Positions 21,451-31,242 of a DNA stretch of 64,000 nt are shown piece by piece (position 1 is the first letter of the stretch; every line of letters starts with the position of its first letter). Location of the stretch: assembly GCF_009017415.1 (NCBI RefSeq), contig NC_092404.1:806001-870000 (forward strand), written 5' to 3'. The translations under genes and the position numbers were made by a program. Under the pieces are notes generated by a model. The model was given only the letters and a program-made list of their open reading frames with translations, did no database searches and had not been told where the DNA came from. This stretch comes from Aspergillus flavus. Taxonomy: Eukaryota > Ascomycota > Eurotiomycetes > Eurotiales > Aspergillaceae.

Positions 21451-22059
21451 GATGAGGATGAATACAATACTTCTAGTGAAAGAGACAAAAGAGGAGAACT
21501 AGGTGTCAACGAGTCGAGAAAGGACGGTTCGACTCAGAGCCGGGCCACCCCATGATTTAAATTCAATCTACTGGACTGGGCATGATACTAGTATCTCTCG
21601 TCCTTGTACTGATACGAGACGTGGCTTAACACGAAGCAACGTTCTTATTGCTGGCATTATCTTTGCTTGATAGGGCATGACTTCTAAGACCTTCCCAAGA
21701 CTGTTATATCCTTGATGGCTGGCTGGCCAATCAAAAGTCAAACTGCGTTGAGAAAGTCTCCGCATCCCGTGACTGCGTTGCCCTTCCTCTTTTGGCGAGT
21801 ATGCATTCTTAGAGCTGGTATCGGATCTTTTCTCCACTTTTTCCAACCAAGGTCAGATGGAAAGTGAAGGAGATAACATCTTGTGGAGGGAAACACCTAC
21901 TCGAAGTTGTCTGCCACATGATCCCGTTGCTCACTGTGGGCCAGGAGTATAGTAGGTAGAGTCCACAGTATAAAAGACGACATATAGGCCCCGCATGAAC
22001 TGGCCATCTGGCAATTTCCCATCTGCCACAAGGACATCAGTTAAACATACTCAGCAAAA
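21451..22059. promoter_or_regulatory. Divergent promoter of permease and Baeyer-Villiger monooxygenase
   Basis: 609 bp between divergent starts, no gene seen. A CAGTATAAAAGAC sequence near 21966-21978 gives a TATAAAA element about 90 bp upstream of the monooxygenase start. Confidence 0.5.
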
Positions 22060-23748
22060 ATGGGTTCCATGGGAGCACGAGAGCAAAACTACGATGTGTT
22101 GATAATTGGTGCGGGACTTTCCGGCATCTACAGTTTACACGAGGTTCGAAAGAATCTTCCCTCCTTGAGCGTCAAAGTCCTCGAAGCTGGAGACGGAGTA
22201 GGAGGTACCTGGTTTTGGAATCGCTACCCAGGTGCCCGGTTCGACTCTGAAACAATTTCCTACCAGTTCTCATGGGATAAGGAACTCTTACAGGAATGGA
22301 ACTGGAAAGACACCTTCTCCGCGCAGCCGGATACCCTCGAATATATTGAGCGGGTTTGCGAGAAACACGACTTGTACAAGGATATTCAGTTCAACACTCG
22401 AATCAAGTCGGCGCATTGGCAGGATGCAGAACGTACCTGGCTTTTCGTGGATGAGGCCGGTTTCCACTACCGCGCACGCTTCTTCATTAGTTGCTTGGGT
22501 GTTCTATCCAATCCAACACTACCTGCGATCCCCGGTCTCAAAGACTTCCAGGGTCAATCTTTCCATACATCACGCTGGCCGAAGGATTTCGACATGAAGC
22601 GCGACTTCGCCAACAAACGGATCGGCGTGATCGGCACAGGAGCAACCGGGATACAGACCATCACGGAAACATCCAAAGAGCCCAGTATCAGATCACTCAC
22701 CGTCTTCCAGCGGACTGCGAGTTGGTCTGCCCCGCTCCGCAACACCAAGATTACGCCAGAGCACATGGAGAAAATGAAAGCTGAATACGACGATATCTTC
22801 CAGCGGTGTGCCTCCACCCCGACCGGCTTCCTGCATAAACCCGACCCTCGCAAGTCTTCCGAAGTATCGCACGAAGAGCGTGTCGCCCTTTGGGAGAAGC
22901 TCTATGGAGAACCCGGTTTCGCCAAATGGCTAGGAGCATTCTGCGACACGTACACCGATCGTGAAGCAAATAGGCTATACTCTGAGTTTATGGCGAGCAA
23001 GATTCGAGCAAGAGTGCATGATCCCGTTGTGGCCGATAGTCTGATTCCCAAGAACCATGGCTTCGGTACGCGAAGGGTGCCATTGGAGAGCGGATACTTT
23101 GAAGCATTCAATCAATCAAACGTCCATCTAGTCGATTTGCAAAAGACGCCCATTGAGAGGGTCACTCCGAATGGGATCCTTACTTCGGACGGCAAGGAAC
23201 ATGAGCTGGATATTCTGATTTACGCAACCGGCTTTGATGCAATCACTGGTGCCTTTAATGCTGTTGAGTGGCATGGAAGGAATGATCGACCACTCATCGC
23301 CAGCAGTGGCACTGAAGCAGGGAAGCGTGCCGTCTGGCTTGACCATCGGCCTTATACTTATCTTGGGCTCATGGCTCCTTCTTTCCCGAACATGTTCATG
23401 GTGCTTGGTCCACATCAGCCATTCGGAAATATTCCACGGAGTATTGAACACGCCGTGCAGGTTGTGAATCAGCTATTGCAGTTCTGCCACAACGAGGGCT
23501 ACACCGTAGTGGAGGCAACTGAAGAAGCTGCGGACAGGTGGACCGAGCATGTGGTCGAGTGTAGTAAGGGCGCGCTGTCGAATGAGATTGATAGTTGGAT
23601 GACAGGAGTGAACACGAACGTCCCTGGAAAGACCGTGAGGAGCGTGGCAAGATATGGAGGCAGCGCAATTGAGTATCGCAAGCGATGCCAGCAGACTCGA
23701 GCAGCTGGCTGGGAGGGGTTCAAATTTGCACGAGGTTATTCTCTTTAA
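22060..23748 (+). CDS. Flavin-dependent Baeyer-Villiger monooxygenase
   Basis: Single exon, 562 residues. FAD Rossmann motif DVLIIGAGLSGIYSL at about 13-27; FAD-binding GVGGTWFWNRYPGARFDSE; the Baeyer-Villiger fingerprint FQGQSFHTSRWP (pattern FxGxxxHxxxWP); NADPH Rossmann motif GVIGTGATGIQT; and the ATG-type motif DILIYATGFDAITGAF. Length matches cyclohexanone/cyclododecanone-monooxygenase-like type I enzymes (about 540-600). They insert an oxygen next to a ketone carbonyl, giving an ester or lactone, with NADPH and O2. The neighbours are two short-chain dehydrogenases and a Zn2Cys6 factor, which suggests alcohol to ketone to ester or lactone conversion. The substrate is unknown. Confidence 0.93.
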   Translation: MGSMGAREQNYDVLIIGAGLSGIYSLHEVRKNLPSLSVKVLEAGDGVGGTWFWNRYPGARFDSETISYQFSWDKELLQEWNWKDTFSAQPDTLEYIERVCEKHDLYKDIQFNTRIKSAHWQDAERTWLFVDEAGFHYRARFFISCLGVLSNPTLPAIPGLKDFQGQSFHTSRWPKDFDMKRDFANKRIGVIGTGATGIQTITETSKEPSIRSLTVFQRTASWSAPLRNTKITPEHMEKMKAEYDDIFQRCASTPTGFLHKPDPRKSSEVSHEERVALWEKLYGEPGFAKWLGAFCDTYTDREANRLYSEFMASKIRARVHDPVVADSLIPKNHGFGTRRVPLESGYFEAFNQSNVHLVDLQKTPIERVTPNGILTSDGKEHELDILIYATGFDAITGAFNAVEWHGRNDRPLIASSGTEAGKRAVWLDHRPYTYLGLMAPSFPNMFMVLGPHQPFGNIPRSIEHAVQVVNQLLQFCHNEGYTVVEATEEAADRWTEHVVECSKGALSNEIDSWMTGVNTNVPGKTVRSVARYGGSAIEYRKRCQQTRAAGWEGFKFARGYSL

Positions 23749-23942
23749 ATACTCTAGGTTCCTGTAGAATGTTGCAGATCTTTGTCCAATGAGACCATGT
23801 TGTCTTTCGACTTTTCTCTTTCAAACTACTCCCAGTAATGCTTAAGTGACCCCAATCCTGAATTCCCTCTTCAACGAGTTTTGGATTGATCAGTATTCAA
23901 ACTGTAGGATAGGTGAAATGTCCTAGTTATTCGGACTTTATT

Positions 23943-23944
<2 letters not shown>

Positions 23945-24033
<89 letters not shown>
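23945..24033. repeat. Compound microsatellite (AC)23(TC)21
   Basis: A perfect AC run (23945-23990) is followed directly by a TC run (23991-24033), then TGTCTGTC. It lies between convergent genes and should be length-polymorphic among strains. Confidence 0.97.
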
Positions 24034-24037
<4 letters not shown>

Positions 24038-24175
24038 GTCTATCACCAGATTCCCTATAGCCAGTCAATGATAGTGTTGCCCCTTAAATCAACTGTGGTA
24101 CGAATACATAGAGGAAGACTTAGGCTGCCCATCTATAATCAGATATATTCATTCTGACACCATAGGTAGACTACA

Positions 24176-25103
24176 TCAGCAAAGCCAACCGCCATCAACA
24201 TTATAAACGGTACCCGTCACGAAAGATGCCTCGTCGCTCAACAAATGCACAATCACAGTAGCTATCTCACTAGCCTCAGCCCTTCGCTTTTGCACCGTTG
24301 CTTGCAGGCCGCGCTTCACATCCTCGGGGTTCTCCCCCTGAGACATGGGGGTGTTAACGGAACCTTGAAGCGAGTTAGCATTAATCATTACCAGCCAGCA
24401 GCAGCAACAACAACAACAACAGAATAGATGTAGTTCTCACCTGGTGCAACGCAGTTGACCCTTATATGCTGGTTTTCTTTCGCCGCTGTTCTCGTCAATC
24501 CGATCACAGCTGCTTTACTGGCGCAGTACGGCGCAACCCCAGGCGAGCCCATCTGGCCAAATGCACTAGCCGCAGAAACCTATAGCTTGAACATTAGTGT
24601 GGGTCTTTATATTTCATAAACCCTACAAAGAGACTCACAATGCTACCACCAGCTGTCATGGCCTTCAACTGGGCCCTCAGGCAGAAGAAGACACCTCGTG
24701 TATTCACAGCAAAATTGAAGTCCCAAGTATCGTCGGTTTCTTCGGTAATTGGTTTGGCAGGTGTGATGACCCCAGCCATATTGACCGCGCCGTCGAGTTT
24801 GCCCAACCTTTCCACTGTTGATTTGATCCATGAGTCAACTGACTGGCTGCTACGCACATCGACCACGGTGTACATGTGCTTATCGCTTCCGGTCAATGAC
24901 GCTGTTGCCTCCTTGACTGCCGCTTCGTTTATATCGGCGAGCGAGATAATTGCTCCACGGGATGCGAGCAACTTTGCTGTTGCAAGTCCCATGCCGGAGG
25001 CTGCGCCGGTTATAGCGATCTAGCGGAACGTCGGCGTCAGCTGTGCGTAGGACTACGTTCGGTGAGTACTTTTACTTACCACTTTGCCTTCAAAGGATGC
25101 CAT
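24176..25103 (-). CDS. Short-chain dehydrogenase/reductase
   Basis: Four exons: 25103-25080, 25019-24639, 24579-24441, 24363-24176; introns 60, 59 and 77 bp; phases agree, 243 residues. The intron after residue 8 splits the N-terminal strand (MASFEGKV / IAITGAASGMG). SDR markers: TGAASGMG (cofactor), ADIN after strand 2 (Asp favours NAD), NMAG in place of the usual NNAG, catalytic YCASK, and a C-terminal DEASFVTGTVYNVDGG. The last intron holds a short CAG/CAA trinucleotide run. Classical oxidoreductase of alcohol/ketone substrates. It converges on the monooxygenase gene and diverges from the regulator gene, which hints at shared control. Confidence 0.9.
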
Positions 25104-25525
25104 ATTAATATATCTCGAATAATACCACCAGAATTGGGTGTAGCAAAAGGATGTGTGTCTAGGGCTAAACTACCATTCGGGTCTTTTACGACCTTGTCCA
25201 TGGTAATTTATCACAGATACCCCTCCTTGATGATTTCCCATGGCGGGGTTACAATGTCAACAGGAAAACTAACCCAGGTGTAAATTTCCCTATGTTCCTG
25301 GCATGATGTTGGCTTATCTCGGATGTCCTGGTTGGTGTTCTATCTCGGAAGGTCTAAGGAAGTCATGTGGATCTAGACCTTGGCCCTAACGCGCAATAAC
25401 CTTCCTAATCGTCAAGCGTCCCCACATGGCTTATCGTCCCCCGCATGCAAGACACGACACGATATAACAAGTCATTCACTGAAGATTAGGAAGTTAACCT
25501 CGATTGAACACCTTCCGCCCTCAGA
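25104..25525. promoter_or_regulatory. Divergent promoter of dehydrogenase and Zn2Cys6 regulator
   Basis: 422 bp between divergent starts; no gene seen. A regulator that shares its promoter gap with an enzyme gene often controls that gene. Confidence 0.5.
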
Positions 25526-27669
25526 ATGGCCACATTAACGGACGAGCAAAGCATACAATCCCACCCCACCCGCACCCGGTCATTCGGGGGGTGCACTACG
25601 GTAACAATTACCTTTCCCAGGTCTGCCCTTGTTCTCTTGCTAATTACGTTACGCAGTGTCGAAGCCGACATGTGAAATGCGACGAAGGCCGCCCAACATG
25701 TGCCATGTGTCGGTACTTCGGGTTCGTCTGTGCAGGCTACGAGAAGGGCATCTTTTTTGACTTTGAGAGTTCGACGGACGAACGACGCTTCCGTCGGCCC
25801 TTGCTTACAGAGGAGGAACAAGAGCGTATGAGCCAATGGCTTGTTTCAAGCGTCCCACCGGAGTCTGCCCTGCAGTTACTGACTCGCATTGACGATCTGT
25901 GTGAGAAGGCGGCTCCTTGTCGGGATCTACAGGTGGATTGTGGGCCTTTCGGGGCGTTCAGATTGAGTCAATTACCTTCCGCTCCTTCACCGGATATCGT
26001 TCCAGAAGAAACACTGGATCCATTGAGCTGTAGCCCACCAGAGGACGTGGTTAGATTCGACGACGATTTCACAGCTTCCTCAGAGCCCCCATTGACGCCG
26101 CGTACTCAGAGAATCCTCGAGTCAATATTCGGCCAGGCGTCTAACCCGACATCCCCAGATACGGATACAGGAGACATGGCAATGGACCTCTGTCGCATTG
26201 AAGCCGTGCTCAACGATGCACCTCTATCCAACTTCCAAGACTTCCCCATGACATCCATGACAGCAGAACAACAGCCCCAGTACCTACACAATACCGACCT
26301 AGCCCCAATACCTCCCCCAAACCCCTGTTTCTCCCTAACGACGACCAGCAAAACAGTCCCCCAAGAAGTAATGCTCTTACTAAAACACTACACAACAACC
26401 GTGATAAGCCTCATGACCCCAATCCGCCACGCAAAAACCCCCTGGCACATCCTCTTCATCCCCCACGCCAAGACCTGTCTGGCAGCCCTCACTCTAAACG
26501 AAGACCTCGACAACGCCAGCCTAGCAGCCTTCTACGGCACACTGGCAATCAGCGCATTCAGCCTCAGCGGCCTCTCCCAGTCCCAGATGTGGCTGGCCCA
26601 GGGAACCGCCTACAAGCAACAAGCGCTGAATCACGCCAAACTAATGTTGAGAACGGCATACGATATTCCAAAAGTGTCCAAGTATAAATCCACAATGATC
26701 GCCCTCCTCACCATGGTCTATGTATCAATGTTCTCTGTCGACAGGGAGCAAACAGAATACTTCTTCCTGGAAACGGAAAGACTTATTAGGTTGCGGGGTC
26801 TGAAACGGAAGAAATCACGCAAGGTCCGTCTGCTCCACCATTGCTATGCCTTCGAGCGGTTCTTCTACGAGAGTACCTTTACGGGAGGTATGAACTCACG
26901 CCAACGACATTATTTCCGGCGATCTATTGAATCGAGCGGTCTGGCTCAATATAGTAGAGATGACCTTTCCTTCCGGCTACGCGGATGGGAGAATCTCGAT
27001 CAGGAGATGATGGAAGTGAAGAGTCAGGAAGACGGGGAAAATGATTTACATCTTGAACGACCGGGGATCTTCTCGGCGACTCTGTACCCTGAGATCTTTG
27101 GCGTCCCGGAATCATGGGTTCAGTTGTTATCATTGGTGATTCGGCTCGGGAGGGAGAAGGATATCGCAGAGAGTCATGATCTGCCGAATCCACTTACTTT
27201 GAAAGACTTTTCGAGTCGGGCGAAGGCAATTGAGAGGCGGATTAATAACCTCGAACGGCCGGGTCAAGCCCAGCTTGATGAGCATTTGAGTGATATGCTT
27301 GATGCGATGCACCAGGCGTTGTCTATCTACTTCTACCGAAGGGTGTATGATATGGAAGCTTCGATACTGCAGCAGAAGGTCATTGCTGTCAGGGATTGTC
27401 TGTGGCGTTGTGCGGATCCTCCTATGTTGCATGCCTCTGCCGGGGTTATTTGGGCTGCTTTTATTGCTGCTTGTGAGGCTGAGGATCGGGAGCTGCAGAT
27501 GTCGTTTTCGAAATGGTTCCAGGATTCGGCGCAGCGAAGTGGGTTATCTTCGTTTCGGGAGACAATGACTCGGATTGAGAAGATCTGGAGAGAGAAACGT
27601 TGTGGGAATGGGATCAGTGCCACATGGCTTAATTTGATGAGAATAGATGCTTCTTTTACGGTAGGATAG
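25526..27669 (+). CDS. Zn2Cys6 fungal transcription factor
   Basis: Two exons, 25526-25600 and 25657-27669. The 56-bp intron (GTAACA...ACGCAG) falls inside the zinc cluster; using it joins GGCTT to CRSRHVKCDEGRPTCAMC and gives 695 residues starting MATLTDEQSIQ. An intronless start at 25504 would lose the first two cysteines, so it was not used. The six cysteines follow CxxCx6Cx6CxxCx7C, the Gal4-type DNA-binding domain. The rest matches the fungal-specific regulator region (Fungal_trans_2 type): PWHILFIPHAKTC, AFSLSGLSQSQMW, LTMVYVSMFSVD. Likely local regulator of the monooxygenase/dehydrogenase group. Confidence 0.92.
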
Positions 27670-27760
27670 CAGGTAGGAAGTCACAATAGTAGTCAAAAGA
27701 AAGCATATAGCATTTGGAAATCGCAAGATTCACCCATAACTCCAACCATAGCCCATAGAC

Positions 27761-28576
27761 CTAACGCTGCGTGTACCCCCCATCCACGAAAAGCGCCGTC
27801 CCCGTAACAAACGAACTCCTCCCCCCAGAAAGATAAACCACTCCATCCGCAATCTCTCGCGGCTCTCCCATCCGCTGCATTGGCACAGCAGTCGCCACCC
27901 TCTCCTGCATGGCCTGCAAAACCAACGGTGACTTTGTCGTCATGGGCGTCTCTGTATACCCAGGACAAATCGCATTAATCCTCAACCCGTCCTTGGCATA
28001 GTCCTCCGACGCCGTCCTCGTCAACCCAATAACCGCATGCTTCGTCGCGGTATAAGCAGTCGACAACGGAATCCCTGCGACTCCCTGAATACTCGAGAAA
28101 TTCACAATCGACCCCCGCTGCAACGGCCGTCCATCAATACTCGACCGGATCGGCTCCTGGCTCAACATAATCCGAGCCGCAGCCCGCAGGACGAAGAACG
28201 TCCCCGTGAGATTGATGTCAAGGATGCGTTGCCAGTCGGAGGTTTCGGCGAATGCCGCTCCGCCTTGGTGCTTCATTGCTATTCCGGCCGCGTTGACCAC
28301 GTAGTCTAGTCGGCCGAAGGTTTGCGCTGCGCTGTTGATGACTTCGTCTACCCGGTTTTCGTCGGTTACGTTGACCGGGTAGATTTCTACGCGGCAGCGG
28401 GCTGTTTTGTCTTGGCTTGATTGGGAGTTGATTTCGGCTTGCACAGTCTCTAGGGCTGTTTTGTCCAGGTCGAGGAGGGCGATGCCGCTTGCGCCGTCGC
28501 GCGCAAATGTGTGGGCGCAAGCGCGGCCGATGCCGGATGCTGCGCCTGTTATTAGGGCTATGCCGGGGACGTCCAT
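27761..28576 (-). CDS. Short-chain dehydrogenase/reductase
   Basis: Single exon, 271 residues. Cofactor loop TGAASGIG; LLDLDK after the second strand (Asp, NAD preference); NAAG; the active-site Ser in NFSSIQGVAG and YTATK for the catalytic Tyr/Lys; C-terminal GRSSFVTGTALFVDGGYTQR. These features give a classical SDR likely to oxidise or reduce an alcohol/ketone. It converges with the Zn2Cys6 regulator (91 bp between stops). It is the second SDR next to the Baeyer-Villiger enzyme, and unlike the first it has no introns, so the two are not recent tandem copies. Confidence 0.9.
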   Translation of the reverse strand: MDVPGIALITGAASGIGRACAHTFARDGASGIALLDLDKTALETVQAEINSQSSQDKTARCRVEIYPVNVTDENRVDEVINSAAQTFGRLDYVVNAAGIAMKHQGGAAFAETSDWQRILDINLTGTFFVLRAAARIMLSQEPIRSSIDGRPLQRGSIVNFSSIQGVAGIPLSTAYTATKHAVIGLTRTASEDYAKDGLRINAICPGYTETPMTTKSPLVLQAMQERVATAVPMQRMGEPREIADGVVYLSGGRSSFVTGTALFVDGGYTQR

Positions 28577-29132
28577 TCTAAAGTTCTTGGTGTAGAGGAA
28601 TGATATTGCTGTTTAGTCGTTCTGTAAGGAATTAGAGATTTCTATAGACATTGTTGTAGTACAAGCAAGTGGCAGGGCATATAAATGAAGGTCAAATACC
28701 CCTCACCTGCGGGGTTAATGGAATTATCTTCCTCATGATTAGATATCTAAATCAGGATTTTCTAAGATATCGCTATCAGCATATACTTTCCACATGAGTA
28801 TGTGCCAAGCTTAATTGATCGTCTCGGCTGATACGAGATCCCAAGTTTCGGAAGGCCTCCCCTGCGTTGACTTGCCTATCTGGATGCCAAGTACTGCGGG
28901 GTTAAGTCAACTCGACAACGATCATGTAGCACTCTCTTCTCATCGATACTACGTCAGGATGCAATGCAAACTACGGGGAGATGGAGCGTGATGCGTGCGG
29001 TAGAAAAATCACCAATTCGTGAGCGGAGAGAAAAGATAGTAGTCCTAGTTATAGTACACGCTTGTAGTGGAGATCGGGTAGGCAATGATATCCTAAAATG
29101 TCGATATCGATATGCTCTGCGCCAGCGCATGC
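28577..29132. other. Intergenic, promoter side of the dehydrogenase gene
   Basis: 556 bp, AT-rich in part; no gene seen. Confidence 0.45.
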
Positions 29133-29772
29133 TCACTTTAGTCGAAGAAATGGATGCTCGGCTAATTCTCGTGCCGTCCTCCTCTCCTCCGGGTGCCAGG
29201 CAAGCATCAGCTTCACGAAGGACAAGAAGTTTTCTTTCTCCTTCTCTTCCAGGGAGGGCAGTGTATATGCGAGATTTCTCTCCCTCATGGGTTTATATGC
29301 GAGACACACATGTCGTCCTTCTGGACTGGAAATCTCGAAACATTCCGAAGAGGTTCGGAGAACTGCAAGTCCACGATGTGATGGATCTTTCTCAGCAATA
29401 TACTACTCGATTGCACGTTCGTTGTCAGCTCTATGCCAGTTGGTATTGGCTATCTTCAGTGCTACAACGCCTTCTGGTTCGTCTTCATTTCTAAAGGTGG
29501 CTTTAGTAGTTTTCGCATTCATATAGAGATTAAAAGTGACGATACCCCCGCATATCACGAGCAAACTATACGGTAGAGGTGGTACCCCAGCCAACCCTGA
29601 CGAGGATTTGATAGCGCTCGGCGAGTACCTCGCCAGGCTTCGCGGGGTAGAAGTCCTTGGAATTATATCCTGCGCATCTTTCCTCATCCACAGGCTCGTT
29701 TGGGGGTAGAAGAGGCCCAGGATGGGGGATTGGAAAAGGCTTTCTGCGGAGTGAACGTCTGAGTGCGTTCAT
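29133..29772 (-). pseudogene. Decayed SRPK-like serine/threonine kinase
   Basis: The minus strand from 29772 starts with an intact N-terminus: PPNEPVDEERCAGYNSKDFY, PGEVLAERYQILVRVGWG, TTSTV, the start and Gly-loop typical of fungal SRPK/CMGC kinases. A TAG then replaces the expected Trp of STVWFARD. A one-base frameshift follows near HFNLYMNAK; VVALKIANTN (the ATP-site Lys) and RADNERAIE are then readable up to another TAG where a Gln is expected before YIAEKDPSHRG. After CLAYKPMRE the catalytic core (HRD, DFG) is missing, and the copy resumes at the C-lobe end (ENFLSFVKLMLAWHPEERRT, ELAEHPFLRLK, stop). Two nonsense changes, a frameshift and an internal deletion make this a pseudogene. Both stops fit C-to-T/G-to-A change. 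Confidence 0.82.
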
Positions 29773-30384
29773 TTTACGTGGCGTTTTGACGCAAGTCTTC
29801 GTGAAAGACCCAGTCCGCTAATCCAAGAGTATAACTTCTGTGATAACTTAATTTAAAGGTAGATTTATCAAAAGCTCGGGTGATGTAGAGATGCAGGTCA
29901 GGAATCATAATGGCGTACACAACAAGGAGGCTTGGCGGGTGCAGAACAGCGACCCATGCCACTAAAGCGGCGACCCTCGTTGTTGGTCCATGAAAACCAA
30001 GTAATCAAAGACATAGGCACCTCATATTTTAGTAACAGGGCTATTTTTGCAATCGACTGGAAGTATATCTGGACGCATGGGTCGGCTTGAGTAGTATATC
30101 GGCCCTGAAACCAAGCACGTCCGCTATGGGGCTCATGCTAAGGCTTCAACGCTTCTATCTCTCGACAGAGTTTGTCTTGAGCACATTGCTATTGAAGGTT
30201 TACGGCGACGCATTGATAACTACTGTTCGGGGAATTCTGGGCTAAATATGATGAGGGCAGACAGAAAATTAAAAAGATAAATTAAAAAAAGAAATCGACA
30301 GACACTAGACCCGTTCTATACCCAAGCTCTGCTGAATCTTATACTTTGAGCCGTGAAGCTAACTAGAACTATTCCAGATGGCAG

Positions 30385-30416
<32 letters not shown>

Positions 30417-30419
30417 TTT
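30385..30419. repeat. Homopolymer tract C8T27
   Basis: Eight C followed by 27 T on the plus strand; low complexity. A poly(A) stretch on the minus strand could mark the 3' end of an old retrotransposed copy, but no element body is seen next to it. Confidence 0.95.
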
Positions 30420-30785
30420 GACGCGTGTAGCGTTGATTATAAAACTTGAGAGCTCATCGTATGTTGCCGGATTGCTTAGAGGATACGAATTATCGAAGAG
30501 TAAGACTGTCTTGGTATAGGAGTAGATAAGCACTTCACAAGGAACCGTAGGAGAGCTTAACCAATGCCAAGCAAGCTTGAGATATATAATCCTACTGAGC
30601 AGTCGTATACATCTCCGGGACCAGTCGTAAATAAAGTTACATGCGTTCTCGGCAGCATTCAAATTCTAGATTAGGATCGGCGCTTTTCATATAAATCTTT
30701 TACGTTAAAAGAGTCCAGGAAATTGGGCACGCTACCTAGGGAACAAAAGGCCAGCCAGACTGTCAATGATTGATGCCAACGGGGG

Positions 30786-30791
30786 CACGTG
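30786..30791. promoter_or_regulatory. CACGTG box upstream of acid phosphatase gene
   Basis: Palindromic CACGTG within GGGGGCACGTGCCCGGG, about 450 bp upstream of the phosphatase start. CACGTG is the core site of Pho4/NUC-1/PalcA-type bHLH factors that switch on phosphatases when phosphate is short. The link is inference from site plus target type. Confidence 0.45.
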
Positions 30792-31122
30792 CCCGGGACC
30801 ATGAGCAGGACGGACCCGCCCGTAGCTGGTTCGGACTATCCAATCACCGACGGAGGATGGAGCACCTGATCGCCTTCCTGTTTGGGACCCGGGCGGATGA
30901 TCCCCCGCAGCCAGTAAGCGGTCATCCATTTACAACGTGCAGAAGTGCCCTCTTCGAAGTTACATTGAGATTGTCATTTGCTTCGTAGAACGGGAAATCC
31001 CGACACTACTCTCCATGAAGTCGTATGGGTCATGCAAGCACGGCCTTGGACCGAGCCAATGCCCTCCTATCCCCACTTTTGCAATGTTGCGATGGCTCAT
31101 ATGTAAGGGCATCCTTCATGCA

Positions 31123-31130
31123 TATAAATA
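31123..31130 (+). promoter_or_regulatory. TATA box of acid phosphatase gene
   Basis: TATAAATA about 113 bp upstream of the start codon, a usual distance for regulated Aspergillus genes. Confidence 0.55.
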
Positions 31131-31242
31131 GGGAACGGATCCGACTTCCTGTCTTCTTTCCTCCCCTTCTTCAGCTACAGTGAAAGGAACTCGCATACAT
31201 AATAATTGTATTGTTCCTCCATCTAGCGAAGCAGCAGGTATC

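Larger units (their letters stand above)
29773..31242. other. Long gene-poor interval upstream of the acid phosphatase gene
   Basis: About 1.5 kb without a recognisable gene; AT-rich around 30240-30300. It holds a homopolymer tract (30385-30419), a CACGTG box and a TATAAATA element, listed separately. Confidence 0.5.

Noticed and set aside
28964..29494. Plus-strand frames over the kinase relic
   Set aside because: The opposite strand carries kinase similarity in pieces; the plus frames are incidental.
30385..30419. Poly(A) tail of a retroposed gene on the minus strand
   Set aside because: No decayed gene body or target-site duplication is visible beside the tract.
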